DNA of 49,930 nucleotides from contig PKQY01000010.1 of assembly GCA_017577895.1 (NCBI GenBank), forward strand, positions 1 to 49,930. The letters run 5' to 3'. The DNA is from Bacillota bacterium. GTDB lineage: Bacteria; Bacillota; Bacilli; ZCTH02-B2. The notes under the pieces are model-generated. The model saw only the letters and a list, made by a program, of their open reading frames with translations. It was not told the origin of the DNA and did not search any database. Shown here piece by piece: positions 24,396-32,728 of this stretch (its first letter is position 1; every line of letters starts with the position of its first letter). Made by a program: the position numbers and the translations under genes.

Positions 24396-25232
24396 TTACG
24401 AGGTGACCACCGGCGTTTTGGCGGGGGTCCGCTTTTTTCTTCCTTTGGCTTTGGCGGGCTTTTTTTCTGCCGCTTCCAAGCTGGCTTTCAACGCCTCCAT
24501 CAAATCGATGACTTGTCCCGCTGCCGGAGGCTGGGGCGGCGTTTCGATGACGGCGCCTTCCTGCTTTTGCCGAATGAGTTCCAGCAAGGCATGCCGATAG
24601 TCGTCGCTGTATTTGTCCGGTTTAAACGGCGTGGTCAGTTGTTCCACCAGCTGGATGGCCAACTGCAATTCTTTTTCTTGCACGTGTTCCTCCTGGGGGA
24701 TGCCCGGCACTTGTTCCGCGGCCCGAATTTCGTCGGGATAGTAAATCGTTTCCATCACCAAGACGTGGCGGTACACCCGCAGCGCCGCCAACGAACTTTT
24801 GTTCCGCAACATCACTTTGGCGATGGCGATTTTTCCCGTCTGTTCCATGGCTTGCCGGAGGAGCGCATACGCTTTGCCGCCGGTCTCTTGCGGCGACAAA
24901 TAATAACTTTTGACAAAGTAGATGGGATCGATTTCCTGCAACCGGACAAAATCGAGAATTTCAATGTTTTTGTTCTTTTCCGGGGCCAAGCGGGCCAGCT
25001 CTTCATCCTCCACGATGACGTATTGGCCCGGTTGAACCTCGTATCCTCGGATGATCTCATCCGGCGGCACGGACCGCTGACAGACCGAACAATGCCGTTG
25101 GTAGCGGATCGGCGTATGGCATGGCTGATGCAGCATTTTAAAATGGATGTCCTTTTCTTCTGTCGCCGCATGCACCCGCACCGGGATGTTGACCAAGCCG
25201 AAACTGATAGCCCCTTTCCATAACGTGTGCAA
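24396..25232 (-). CDS. ku: Ku DNA end-binding protein
   Basis: A 278-residue Ku homologue. It binds double-strand DNA ends as a ring dimer and recruits the ligase and polymerase. The start TTG 25232 has AGGGGAGGAG 6 bases upstream and begins the conserved LWKGAISFGLVNIPV. Further markers are CSVCQRSVPPDEIIRGYE and YYLSPQETGGKAYALLRQAM. The C-terminus is Lys/Ala-rich (EKKPAKAKGRKKRTPAK), a DNA-binding tail. It is convergent with the ligase gene. Confidence 0.95.
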   Translation of the reverse strand: MHTLWKGAISFGLVNIPVRVHAATEEKDIHFKMLHQPCHTPIRYQRHCSVCQRSVPPDEIIRGYEVQPGQYVIVEDEELARLAPEKNKNIEILDFVRLQEIDPIYFVKSYYLSPQETGGKAYALLRQAMEQTGKIAIAKVMLRNKSSLAALRVYRHVLVMETIYYPDEIRAAEQVPGIPQEEHVQEKELQLAIQLVEQLTTPFKPDKYSDDYRHALLELIRQKQEGAVIETPPQPPAAGQVIDLMEALKASLEAAEKKPAKAKGRKKRTPAKTPVVTS

Positions 25233-25302
25233 GGGAACTCCTCCCCTTAGCCGTTCCTCGGAACATGGTGTCACGTGGTTAGTTTCAGGTTGTCCTGCGG
25301 TC

Positions 25303-25331
25303 AAAAAAAAATGACCAAGTTTCCTTGGTCA
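25303..25331 (-). terminator. Terminator overlapping the TPR gene stop
   Basis: TGACCAAG (25312-25319) pairs with CTTGGTCA (25324-25331), followed on the minus strand by nine T. The stop of the TPR gene lies inside the stem. Confidence 0.85.
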
Positions 25332-25985
25332 AGTGGTGGCATGGCGGGAAAAGTATGCAAGCAACTGTTTCATCTGCTGATCGTCGGGCCGAAGCGCGGA
25401 CAAGTTTCGCATCAAATAAAGAGCTTGCTGCAAATAACCTAAATGATAATAACACAACGCCAAATTGAACATCACTTCTTCATTTCCCGGATTGAGGCGG
25501 TACAACTGTTCAAAACGGTCTTTGGCCTCTTCCCAACGGCCGGTTTTCGCCAAGGCACAAGCGAGCAGATGACGGATGATGCCGGACAGCGGCGGCGCGT
25601 CAACGACGGCGTCCAGCAGGCGCAAGTCGTGCAGCGCCTTCTCGTACTCGTGCAGTTCGTACAGGACAATGGCGCGCAGCAAATAACTCAGGACGGTGTC
25701 GGGGACGGCTCGGATGATGGCATCCAGCTGTTCTTTCGCTTCCCGATACATGCGCAGTTCCAGGTAGCCGACGCTTCGTTGAAACCGCTGATACGCTTCT
25801 TCTTGATGTTCGAGCAACGGCGTTAACTGACGGATACGCCGATCCAAATCGAGCCATTCGTCCCGGAGCAGGCGATGCACTTCCCGGATCCAGACAAGGC
25901 GGGAAAACTGCAGCGGCCAGGAGGATTCCACCGCATCCAATTGGCGGTGCAATTGGTCAAAAAAGCGAAGAATCGGGAGCTCCAT
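25329..25985 (-). CDS. Tetratricopeptide repeat protein
   Basis: A 218-residue protein. The N-terminal about 75 residues are helical (RLVWIREVHRLLRDEWLDLDRRI). Then come about four TPR units including YLELRMYREAKEQLDAIIRAVPD, ALAKTGRWEEAKDRFEQLYRLNPG and LALCYYHLGYLQQALYLMRN, each with the expected Gly/Ala/Pro positions. No catalytic domain or membrane anchor is present, so it is probably a cytosolic scaffold. It lies 79 bases after panD on the same strand and ends in its own terminator. In B. subtilis dinG sits after panD; this gene is not related to dinG. Confidence 0.7.
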   Translation of the reverse strand: MELPILRFFDQLHRQLDAVESSWPLQFSRLVWIREVHRLLRDEWLDLDRRIRQLTPLLEHQEEAYQRFQRSVGYLELRMYREAKEQLDAIIRAVPDTVLSYLLRAIVLYELHEYEKALHDLRLLDAVVDAPPLSGIIRHLLACALAKTGRWEEAKDRFEQLYRLNPGNEEVMFNLALCYYHLGYLQQALYLMRNLSALRPDDQQMKQLLAYFSRHATT

Positions 25986-26064
25986 CGGCCAATGCCCCCT
26001 TGCGTCTTTCGTATCCTCATTGTCTCCGGTTTTCGGCCGATTATCCGTCGCCCGATTCTCCTCT

Positions 26065-26445
26065 TCATTTGACGACGCCGTGCGTTTCTTGTCCGATCAG
26101 TTCGACGATGCGATTGTTTTCTCCGATAATGGCCACTTTCGGGACATAGTTTCGCGCTTCTTCGTCGCTCATCCACGCATAGCTGATAATGATCACTGTA
26201 TCGCCCGGCTGGACGAGCCGTGCCGCTGCCCCATTCAGACAAATGACGCCGCTGCCCCGGGGCCCCGGGATGACGTACGTCTCCAAACGGGCCCCGTTGT
26301 TGTTGTTGACGACTTGAACTTTTTCATTGGGCAATAGATCCACCGCATCCATCAAATCTTGATCGATGGTGATGCTGCCGACATAGTTCAAGTTGGCTTC
26401 CGTGACCGTCGCCCGATGAATTTTACTTTTCATCATTTCCCGCAT
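26065..26445 (-). CDS. panD: Aspartate 1-decarboxylase
   Basis: A 126-residue pyruvoyl enzyme making beta-alanine for pantothenate. The self-cleavage site is Gly-Ser in LNYVGSITID, about residues 23-24 from the ATG at 26445. The chain has the usual NNNNGARLETYVIPGPRGSG and CLNGAAARL segments and ends soon after the YVPKV strand. The ATG shares a base with the stop of panC (TGATG), so translation is coupled. A GTG one codon earlier is possible. Confidence 0.95.
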   Translation of the reverse strand: MREMMKSKIHRATVTEANLNYVGSITIDQDLMDAVDLLPNEKVQVVNNNNGARLETYVIPGPRGSGVICLNGAAARLVQPGDTVIIISYAWMSDEEARNYVPKVAIIGENNRIVELIGQETHGVVK

Positions 26446-27359
26446 CACGGTTCTCCCTCCTCGTCTGTCCCCGGTTCATCCAATCCTTGAGGGGTTATGT
26501 CGATGATGACGTTGTCGATCAACCGGGTTTGGCCCAGCCAGGCCGCCACCGCCAACAGAACCGTTCCCCGGATCGTCTCCAACGGTTGCAACTGGGGAAA
26601 GCTGACTAACTCGACATAATCGATGCGAAATTGCGGCGCTTGTGCAATTTGTTGGCGGACTTGCGTAACAACGGCCTCCGGATCGGTTTCCCCGTTGCGG
26701 ATCATGGCTTCTCCGTGGCATAAGGCGCGATACAACAACGGGGCGATCTTCCGTTCTTCCGGACTCAAGTACACGTTGCGCGAGCTCATGGCCAAACCGT
26801 CGGGTTCCCGCACGGTGGGACAACCGATGATTTGGACGGGAAAGTTCAAGTCTTCCACCATCCGTTGGATGATGGCCAACTGTTGGGCGTCCTTTTGGCC
26901 AAAGTACGCCCGATGGGGCTCAACGATGTGAAACAGTTTACTGACAACCGTGGCGACGCCGTCAAAATGTCCGGGGCGGGAGCGGCCGCAAAGACGTCCC
27001 GTCAGAGCTTCGTGCACCCGTACGGTCGTCGACGGTTTTTGCGGATACATTTCCTCCACCGCGGGATGAAACAGCACGTCAACGCCGGCCTCGGCGGCCA
27101 AGGCCCGGTCCCGCTCCAAGTCCCGGGGGTACCGATCAAAATCTTCATTGGCGCCGAACTGCAGCGGATTGACGAACAGGCTCATGACGACGACGTCGCA
27201 TTCTTGTCGCGCCCGCCGGATGAGGCTGAGGTGGCCGTCGTGCAAATAGCCCATGGTGGGCACCAGTCCGATGCATTTTCCGGCTGCCCGTTCCCCGGCC
27301 AGGCGGCGTCGCAGCTGGGAAATGGTCGTGATCACTTCCAAAGACGTCGTTTTATTCAT
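26445..27359 (-). CDS. panC: Pantothenate synthetase (pantoate-beta-alanine ligase)
   Basis: A 304-residue ATP-dependent ligase. It has the nucleotidyl transferase motif VPTMGYLHDGHLSLIR, the pantoate site VVMSLFVNPLQFG, the FDGVATVVSKLF segment, FGQKDAQQL and the KMSKS-like AMSSRNVYLSPEER. The ATG at 27359 has GGAGGGAG 7 bases upstream and overlaps the panB stop by 8 bases. An upstream in-frame extension to 27848 has no support. Confidence 0.97.
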   Translation of the reverse strand: MNKTTSLEVITTISQLRRRLAGERAAGKCIGLVPTMGYLHDGHLSLIRRARQECDVVVMSLFVNPLQFGANEDFDRYPRDLERDRALAAEAGVDVLFHPAVEEMYPQKPSTTVRVHEALTGRLCGRSRPGHFDGVATVVSKLFHIVEPHRAYFGQKDAQQLAIIQRMVEDLNFPVQIIGCPTVREPDGLAMSSRNVYLSPEERKIAPLLYRALCHGEAMIRNGETDPEAVVTQVRQQIAQAPQFRIDYVELVSFPQLQPLETIRGTVLLAVAAWLGQTRLIDNVIIDITPQGLDEPGTDEEGEP

Positions 27360-28206
27360 GGTGCTCCCTCCGTTGCCGCAAGGCAGCCAGGACCGTCTCA
27401 TCCATGGAAAACGTATGTTCCGGCCCCGGAAAAACGCGTTCCCGCACTTCCTGGGCGTAGGCAGCCAGGGCAGCGCGAATGACGGATCCGACATCGGCGT
27501 ACGGTTTGACGAACTTGGGCGAGAGATCGGTGGCGTATTGAATGACGTCGTGGAAAACGAGCACTTGCCCGTCGCAGCCATTGCCGGCTCCGATGCCGAT
27601 GGTCGGAATGGCCAGCGTTTCCGACACCATGGCCGCCAACGGCCCCGGCACACATTCCAAGACAATGGCACAGGCGCCCGCCTCTTCCAGGGCTCTAGCA
27701 TCGTCCAACAATTTTTCGGCCGAAGCCAAATCTTTGGCCTGTACCCGGTACCCGCCCAGTTGGTGAACCGATTGCGGCAACAGTCCCAAATGGCCGACCA
27801 CCGGAATGCCCGCCTGAACACACGCCCGCACTTGCGGCACAATTTCACTGCCGCCCTCCATTTTGACGCCTTGCGCCAAACCTTCTTGCATGAGGCGGCC
27901 CGCCGCCTTTAACGTCGCTTCGACGCCAAGATGAACCGTCAAAAACGGCAAATCCGTGACGACGAACGCCCGTTTCGCCCCCCTGGTGACGGCCTTCGTG
28001 TGGTGCAACATGTCTTCCAGCGTCACCGATACGGTGGAGTCGTAACCTAAGACGACCATGCCGAGGGAATCGCCCACCAAGATCATGTCGACCCCGGCTT
28101 CATCGGCCAGTTTTGCGCTGGGGTAGTCGTAAGCGGTGACCATAACAATGGGTGTCCCTTGGCGCTTCTTTTGCTGCAAATCCAGTAGCGTGACCTTGCC
28201 TTTCAT
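27352..28206 (-). CDS. panB: Ketopantoate hydroxymethyltransferase
   Basis: A 284-residue enzyme that converts 2-oxoisovalerate to ketopantoate using methylene-THF. Markers are VMVTAYDYPSAKLADEAGVD, VGDSLGMVVLGYDSTVSVTL, KMEGG, GHLGLLPQSVHQLGGYRVQ and IGIGAGNGCDGQVLVFHD. First gene of panBCD; the ATG at 28206 has GGGAGG upstream. A terminator hairpin (28240-28265) and a structured leader precede it, so expression is likely controlled by attenuation. Confidence 0.97.
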   Translation of the reverse strand: MKGKVTLLDLQQKKRQGTPIVMVTAYDYPSAKLADEAGVDMILVGDSLGMVVLGYDSTVSVTLEDMLHHTKAVTRGAKRAFVVTDLPFLTVHLGVEATLKAAGRLMQEGLAQGVKMEGGSEIVPQVRACVQAGIPVVGHLGLLPQSVHQLGGYRVQAKDLASAEKLLDDARALEEAGACAIVLECVPGPLAAMVSETLAIPTIGIGAGNGCDGQVLVFHDVIQYATDLSPKFVKPYADVGSVIRAALAAYAQEVRERVFPGPEHTFSMDETVLAALRQRREHHE

Positions 28207-28238
28207 GGATACCTCCCGCCGTTGGCCTCTGAACCGAA

Positions 28239-28265
28239 CAAAAAAACCCTCCGAGATGGAGGGTT
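28239..28265 (-). terminator. Intrinsic terminator in the panBCD leader
   Basis: AACCCTCC (28258-28265 on the minus reading) and GGAGGGTT (28245-28252) form an 8-bp stem with a 5-base loop, followed by seven T. It lies between the structured leader and panB, 33 bases before the panB ATG, so it is placed to attenuate panBCD. Confidence 0.75.
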
Positions 28266-28345
28266 GGTTTTGCGTCACGTCAATCCTCTGTCTCGGTCCG
28301 TTGCGGCTCAGAGCAGATTGTTTGGAAAACATGTGAAATTGTGAA

Positions 28346-28391
28346 AACCCGTGCGAAAGTATGGTTCGAAAGCGATACCATCTTTCGGGTT
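28346..28391 (-). promoter_or_regulatory. Probable pan-motif RNA leader of panBCD
   Basis: Read on the minus strand, AACCC and GGGTT close a stem-loop. Inside it GAAAG pairs with CTTTC and ATGGT with ACCAT, with unpaired A residues between helices and an apical TCG/CGA. The pan motif (described upstream of panB operons in Firmicutes) is a stem with two bulged adenosines in just this position. Promoter, leader and terminator together span 28239-28427. The match is by structure and location, not by a covariance search. Confidence 0.55.
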
Positions 28392-28397
28392 AGGGCA

Positions 28398-28427
28398 ATT
28401 ATATCATGATAAACGCCGTTTTGTCAT
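28398..28427 (-). promoter_or_regulatory. Sigma-A promoter of panBCD
   Basis: ATGACA (28427-28422) is followed after 18 bases by a perfect TATAAT (28403-28398) on the minus strand. Transcription would start near 28390, immediately before the pan-like stem-loop. The promoter lies just after the birA stop at 28458. Confidence 0.75.
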
Positions 28428-28457
28428 GCCGTTTTCGCATATCCGAGAAAAATTTGT

Positions 28458-29459
28458 TTACAGCAGCACATCGCCGGAATGAACGGTGACGATTTGCCCG
28501 TCGCTCTGGCGAAAAAGGAGCGCCCCCTGGTCGGTCAGGCCCGCGTAGATGCCCTGCACGCGCCGGTTTTGCAACTGGACTTGCATCGGCGTCCCCAACG
28601 GCAGCGCCCGCTTTTCCCAGTCGTTTTTCACGGCGGTAAAGCCCTGTTGGACATACGTTTCATACCACTTTTCAAACTGTTGGAGAAAACCGACGGCCAA
28701 TCGTACCCGGGACCACGGCCGGCCTGTTGCAAGCGCCAGCGATGTGGCTTTGTCGCGAATGTCCGGCGGAAAATCGTCGGCCTCCTGGTTGACGTTCATG
28801 CCGACGCCGACGATACACGAGTGAATCCGGTCCATCTCGGCATGCACTTCGGTCAAAATCCCGCACACTTTTTTTTGCGTGCCGTCGCCCATCAACACAT
28901 ACACGTCGTTGGGCCACTTAATGCGGATGTCATCCGGCGCGCGTCCATCGCCGGGCTGAAACCCGTCCCGAATGGCATCCACCAGAGCCACGGCCGTCAT
29001 CAATGTCAGCTGAGATAACTGCTCTAAGGAGAGAGTCGGCCGTAAAATGAGACTGAGCCAAACGCCGGTCCCCGGCGGGGAATGCCAAGGGCGGCCGAGT
29101 CGTCCCCGGCCGCCGGTCTGTTCTTCCGCCACGACCACCGTTCCGTGGGGGGCCCCTTCCTTGGCCAGCTCGTGCGCTTTTTGTTGCGTAGACGACAAGC
29201 GCTCAAAGAAGTGGATCTGGCATCCGGCCCATCGGCTGGACAAGCGGGCCTGGATTTCATGGGGAAGGAGCTTGTCCGGCCCGGACACCAATCGGTATCC
29301 CCGGTTTGGCACCGCCTCGATCCGATAGCCTTCTTTCCGCAACTCTTCAATCGTTTTCCAAATGGCCGCACGCGTACATTGCAATTGACGGCTCAGTTTT
29401 TCCCCCGATACATACTGTTCTGGCCGTTGGTAAAAATGTGCCAACAGTTGCTTTTTCAC
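28458..29459 (-). CDS. birA: Biotin-protein ligase/biotin operon repressor
   Basis: A 333-residue bifunctional protein. An N-terminal winged-helix DNA-binding domain (about 1-60, SGEKLSRQLQCTRAAIWKTI) is followed by the biotinyl-AMP loop GRGRLGR (117-123), KWPNDV, and the C-terminal SH3-like domain (QNRRVQGIYAGLTDQGALL). It biotinylates carboxylase subunits and represses biotin genes. The ATG overlaps the cca stop by 4 bases. A promoter for panBCD begins right after its stop. Confidence 0.95.
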   Translation of the reverse strand: MKKQLLAHFYQRPEQYVSGEKLSRQLQCTRAAIWKTIEELRKEGYRIEAVPNRGYRLVSGPDKLLPHEIQARLSSRWAGCQIHFFERLSSTQQKAHELAKEGAPHGTVVVAEEQTGGRGRLGRPWHSPPGTGVWLSLILRPTLSLEQLSQLTLMTAVALVDAIRDGFQPGDGRAPDDIRIKWPNDVYVLMGDGTQKKVCGILTEVHAEMDRIHSCIVGVGMNVNQEADDFPPDIRDKATSLALATGRPWSRVRLAVGFLQQFEKWYETYVQQGFTAVKNDWEKRALPLGTPMQVQLQNRRVQGIYAGLTDQGALLFRQSDGQIVTVHSGDVLL

Positions 29460-30760
29460 TTTTGACCTCCATGCGACTGTTCCATGGCGGATTGGTTCAC
29501 TTCGGTACTTTCACGATACAACGTGATGGCCCGCGACAAAATGGCCGACTTGTCATTGTCCAACAGGCCCAAAGCCACTTCTTCAAACAACCGCTGCAAC
29601 AAAGGTTTCATCCACGGTCCGGGAGCGACGCCCAGGGCGTGCAGGACATCATGGCCGTCAACGACCATCTGTTTTGGGCTCCGGATGCGCAGTTGCTTCG
29701 CCGCGGCGGCCGCCTCATTCAGCCATGCCTGCCGTTGCTCGTCCGGCCACTGATGGACCGCGCCGTACAGACGAATGGCTTCCTCGACGTCCTCATCCCG
29801 ATAATCCAAGAGCAACAGCGGTAATTCCCGTTCCTGCAAGGCTTTGAACAGCTGCAGCATTGTCTTGACTTCGGCTATGAGCTGACGGGAACATTTCATC
29901 TGCCGCAAGACAGTCTCAGCCTGCTTGATACAACGGGGGACATCTGCCCGCTCGGGCGGAGGCGATAAAAACAAGACTGCCCAACGGCTGGCCAATGTCC
30001 TTACGCCGAGCAAGGCACGGAACGTTTCTGACGGCCAATGGGCAAACGCCGCTAAAGGGCGAATGTGTTGTTTCAGCCCGCTTTCTTGCAGCAACTGCAT
30101 CCCGCGATCGGGATGATCCGACTGCAGTGTCCGGTGCAATTCTTGTTGGATCCGTTCCATAGAGATATGGGCTAACAAAGGCGCTTGTTGTCTGATGGCC
30201 GCCCAAGTGTTCGGTTCAATGTCAAAATCGAGTTGCGCGGCAAACCGGATGGCTCGCAACATCCGCAAGGCATCTTCGGCAAACCGCTGTTCGGCCTGGC
30301 CGACGGCGCGGATGAGCCGACGGCGCAAATCGTGTTGGCCGCCAAACGGATCGTGCCAACGCCCATCGGGAGACAGTGCCATGGCATTGATGGTGAAATC
30401 GCGGCGGGCAAGGTCCGTATGAAGGTCATCGATGTACGTCACTTGCGGCCACCGATGTTGCCGATAACCGCTCTCGTGGCGGAACGTCGTCACTTCAAAC
30501 GCGTGTCCGTCCAGCACGACGGTCACGGTGCCGTGTTGAAGGCCGGTGGGAACCGCTTTTGGAAACAAGGCCAGCACGTTTTCCGGCCGGGCATTGGTGG
30601 CGATGTCGATGTCGTGAATGGGCCGGCCAAGCAAATAATCCCGCAAGCATCCACCGACAAAGTACGCCTCGTATCCCGCTTCCTGCAGCCGGTGCGTAAT
30701 TCTCCGGGCGACATCCCATTTTTGTCCGGCCGGAACAGTCGATTCCATACATCCGGGCAT
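29456..30760 (-). CDS. cca: CCA-adding tRNA nucleotidyltransferase
   Basis: A 434-residue class II enzyme that adds or repairs the 3'-CCA of tRNAs. It has YFVGGCLRDYLLGRPIHDIDIAT with the catalytic Asp pair, then the NINAMALSPDG motif (RRDFTINAMAL) and RRLIRAVGQAEQRFAEDALRMLRAIRFAAQL. The start is the ATG at 30760 with GGGAG 9 bases upstream; an ATG four codons later is possible. It is coupled to birA, as in B. subtilis. The mgsA and bsh genes that lie between dapB and cca in B. subtilis are absent. Confidence 0.95.
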   Translation of the reverse strand: MPGCMESTVPAGQKWDVARRITHRLQEAGYEAYFVGGCLRDYLLGRPIHDIDIATNARPENVLALFPKAVPTGLQHGTVTVVLDGHAFEVTTFRHESGYRQHRWPQVTYIDDLHTDLARRDFTINAMALSPDGRWHDPFGGQHDLRRRLIRAVGQAEQRFAEDALRMLRAIRFAAQLDFDIEPNTWAAIRQQAPLLAHISMERIQQELHRTLQSDHPDRGMQLLQESGLKQHIRPLAAFAHWPSETFRALLGVRTLASRWAVLFLSPPPERADVPRCIKQAETVLRQMKCSRQLIAEVKTMLQLFKALQERELPLLLLDYRDEDVEEAIRLYGAVHQWPDEQRQAWLNEAAAAAKQLRIRSPKQMVVDGHDVLHALGVAPGPWMKPLLQRLFEEVALGLLDNDKSAILSRAITLYRESTEVNQSAMEQSHGGQK

Positions 30761-30814
30761 CGGACATGTCTCCCTTCGTGCTCCTCCCTGTTCGGAACGG
30801 GAAAATGCCGTTCG

Positions 30815-30823
30815 TGATATAAT
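30815..30823 (+). promoter_or_regulatory. Extended -10 promoter reading toward dapB
   Basis: TGATATAAT (30815-30823) is a perfect TG-n-TATAAT extended -10 element. No good -35 is seen. Transcription would begin near 30830, leaving a leader of only about 17 bases before the small ORF at 30847. Confidence 0.5.
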
Positions 30824-30846
30824 ACTGGTAAAATGGGAGGGAAATC

Positions 30847-30963
30847 ATGATGCGCGTCTTGGCGGGTTTGATGATCTTGTTGTCCAAAATCGTCCAACAG
30901 CGGAAAGTCAAAAAGAGCGCGTCCCGTCACCGGGTGAGCCCCAACAAATGTTCCAGGCCGTAA
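30847..30963 (+). CDS. Possible 38-residue peptide antisense to the dapB 3' end
   Basis: ATG 30847 has GGGAGGG 5 bases upstream and an extended -10 promoter just before it. The product starts with a short hydrophobic segment (VLAGLMILLSKIV) and continues with a basic tail (QQRKVKKSASRHR), the pattern of a small membrane peptide or toxin. Its last 37 bases overlap the 3' end of dapB on the opposite strand. No homologue is recognised and the size leaves room for chance. Confidence 0.4.
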   Translation: MMRVLAGLMILLSKIVQQRKVKKSASRHRVSPNKCSRP

Positions 30964-31733
30964 ACGAGCCCTTCGATTTCCATCACTTTTTTGATCGCCA
31001 AATTCACCCCCGGCATGAACGATTCCCGATGGAGCGAATCGTGACGTATGCTCAATGTCTGGCCGGGAGCGCCGAACAATACTTCCTGATGGGCGACGAG
31101 TCCGGGCAGGCGGATGCTGTGGATGCGAAAGCCGTGCACATATCCCCCTCTAACTCCTTCCATCCGTTCTTCCTCTTGTGGATGGCCTTGTTTCACTTCC
31201 TCCCGAACCGCCGCGATGAGTTCCGCCGTCTTCAACGCCGTCCCTGACGGAGCATCCAGTTTTTGATCGTGATGGTACTCGAGAATTTCCACGTGCGGAA
31301 AATATTTTGCGGCAATGGCGGCAAAATGCATCATCAAGACCGCACCGATGGCAAAGTTCGGCGCCACGATGCAACCGATTCCCCGTTCACGACATTGTTG
31401 CTCCAACTGTTGCAAATCGCTTTCCGTCAAGCCGGTTGTGCCGATGACAGGCCGCACACCGGCGGCAATGGCCGTTTCCGCGTTCGACCGGACGGCGTTG
31501 GGGACCGTGAAATCCACCAGTACATCCGGTTGTGTCTCGGCTAAGCTTTGCGCCAGGGAGCGGGAAAAACGAACCTCCGTTGCCAAACCCAACACTTCCG
31601 AAACCGGTACGCCGTCTAATTGTGAATCGATGGCGGCGACCAACTCTAGTTCCGGATCTTGGAGGACCATTTTCACCACTTCCCGTCCCATGCGCCCTTT
31701 TGCGCCGGCGACGGCCACCCGGATCTTTGCCAT
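30927..31733 (-). CDS. dapB: 4-hydroxy-tetrahydrodipicolinate reductase
   Basis: A 268-residue lysine/DAP pathway enzyme. It has the NAD(P)H-binding AVAGAKGRMGREVV, VLVDFTVPNAV, IGTTGLTE and the catalytic EYHHDQKLDAPSGTAL. The ATG at 31733 is chosen because AAAGGAG lies 7 bases upstream; an ATG two codons earlier is too close to that site. In spore formers it also feeds dipicolinate synthesis. It is divergent from the YitT-family gene and lies upstream of cca. Its 3' end overlaps a possible antisense peptide gene. Confidence 0.96.
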   Translation of the reverse strand: MAKIRVAVAGAKGRMGREVVKMVLQDPELELVAAIDSQLDGVPVSEVLGLATEVRFSRSLAQSLAETQPDVLVDFTVPNAVRSNAETAIAAGVRPVIGTTGLTESDLQQLEQQCRERGIGCIVAPNFAIGAVLMMHFAAIAAKYFPHVEILEYHHDQKLDAPSGTALKTAELIAAVREEVKQGHPQEEERMEGVRGGYVHGFRIHSIRLPGLVAHQEVLFGAPGQTLSIRHDSLHRESFMPGVNLAIKKVMEIEGLVYGLEHLLGLTR

Positions 31734-31889
31734 GTCCATACTCCTTTCGTGCACCATACGAGGTTTTCTCTGTCCATGGTAAAAGATTTTGGAAAAAGAT
31801 GCAATGCACGGCACCCCGTGGATGGTTCCGACCGTTCCAGATAAGCTAAGATCAAAATGGAAACGGCATACAAAAGGAGGAGGATGCGC

Positions 31890-32723
31890 GTGGCGACGCG
31901 CCAACTGTTGATGATTATGGCCGGAGCGGCGTTGGCCGGTTTTGGCGTCAACTACTTTACGATCGCCAACGGGTTGGGAGAAGGCGGTTTTACCGGTATT
32001 ACGATTTTATTGAAATATTGGTTCGATTGGTCGCCGGGCATCACTTCCTTCTTGTTGAACCTCCCCCTCTTTTTCCTCGGGTGGTGGTATTTGGGCAAAC
32101 GGGCTATGGGATACACCATCTGGGGAACCGTTTGTTTCTCCTTTTTTTTGTGGTTGTTCGAAGATTTCGGCTCGCCCATTGAGGACGACCTGCTGTTGGC
32201 TTCGCTGTACGCCGGGGTGACGGTCGGCATCGGGTTGGGGATCATTTTTCGTTACGGGGGTACGACGGGAGGAGTGGACATCTTGGCCCGACTGGCCAAG
32301 AAATATCTCGGGTGGAGCATGGGTCGGACCATGTTTACGTTCGACTTTTTTGTCATCGCGGCGTCTTTCTTTTATCTGGGCCGCGAAAAAGCCATGTATA
32401 CGTTAGTTCTAGTCTTTGTGGCGGCCCGCGTCATCGACGTCGTGCAGGAAGGACTGTATGCCGCCAAAGCGGCCATGATCATCTCCAATCGATCCCAGGA
32501 GATCAGCCGTCAAATCGTCGAGCAAATGGATCGGGGAACGACGCTGTTGTCGGGCAAAGGCGGATACACCCAAAAGGAAAAGGAAATCGTCTATGTCGTC
32601 GTCTCCCGACCGGAATTGGTCCGTTTGAAAGGCATTATTCAGCAAGTGGACCCCCATGCGTTCGTCGTCATCAGTGACGCTCGCAACGTGCTGGGAGAAG
32701 GGTTTTATCGCGAGGAATCGTAA
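31890..32723 (+). CDS. ypjC: YitT family membrane protein (YpjC-like, DUF2179 C-terminus)
   Basis: A 277-residue protein. The GTG at 31890 has GGAGGAGG 6-8 bases upstream. Five hydrophobic segments (from LLMIMAGAALAGFGVNYFTI through FVAARVIDVV) carry the family motif NGLGEGGFTGITILLKYW and the GGTTGGVDIL loop. A cytoplasmic DUF2179 domain follows with GYTQKEKEIVYVVVSRPE. In B. subtilis ypjC lies in the same neighbourhood (ypjB-ypjC-...-dapB), but there it is co-directional; here the gene is inverted relative to its neighbours. The function is unproven; some family members act in lipoteichoic acid or transport roles. Confidence 0.85.
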   Translation: MATRQLLMIMAGAALAGFGVNYFTIANGLGEGGFTGITILLKYWFDWSPGITSFLLNLPLFFLGWWYLGKRAMGYTIWGTVCFSFFLWLFEDFGSPIEDDLLLASLYAGVTVGIGLGIIFRYGGTTGGVDILARLAKKYLGWSMGRTMFTFDFFVIAASFFYLGREKAMYTLVLVFVAARVIDVVQEGLYAAKAAMIISNRSQEISRQIVEQMDRGTTLLSGKGGYTQKEKEIVYVVVSRPELVRLKGIIQQVDPHAFVVISDARNVLGEGFYREES

Positions 32724-32728
32724 GCCGG

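Noticed and set aside
23397..25303. Sigma-G promoters before the NHEJ genes, as for B. subtilis ykoU/ykoV
   Set aside because: Looked for in both intergenic regions; no convincing -35/-10 pair with correct spacing was found.
25823..26242. 139-codon minus frame between panD and the TPR gene
   Set aside because: Overlaps both genes in another frame and lacks a ribosome site or motif.
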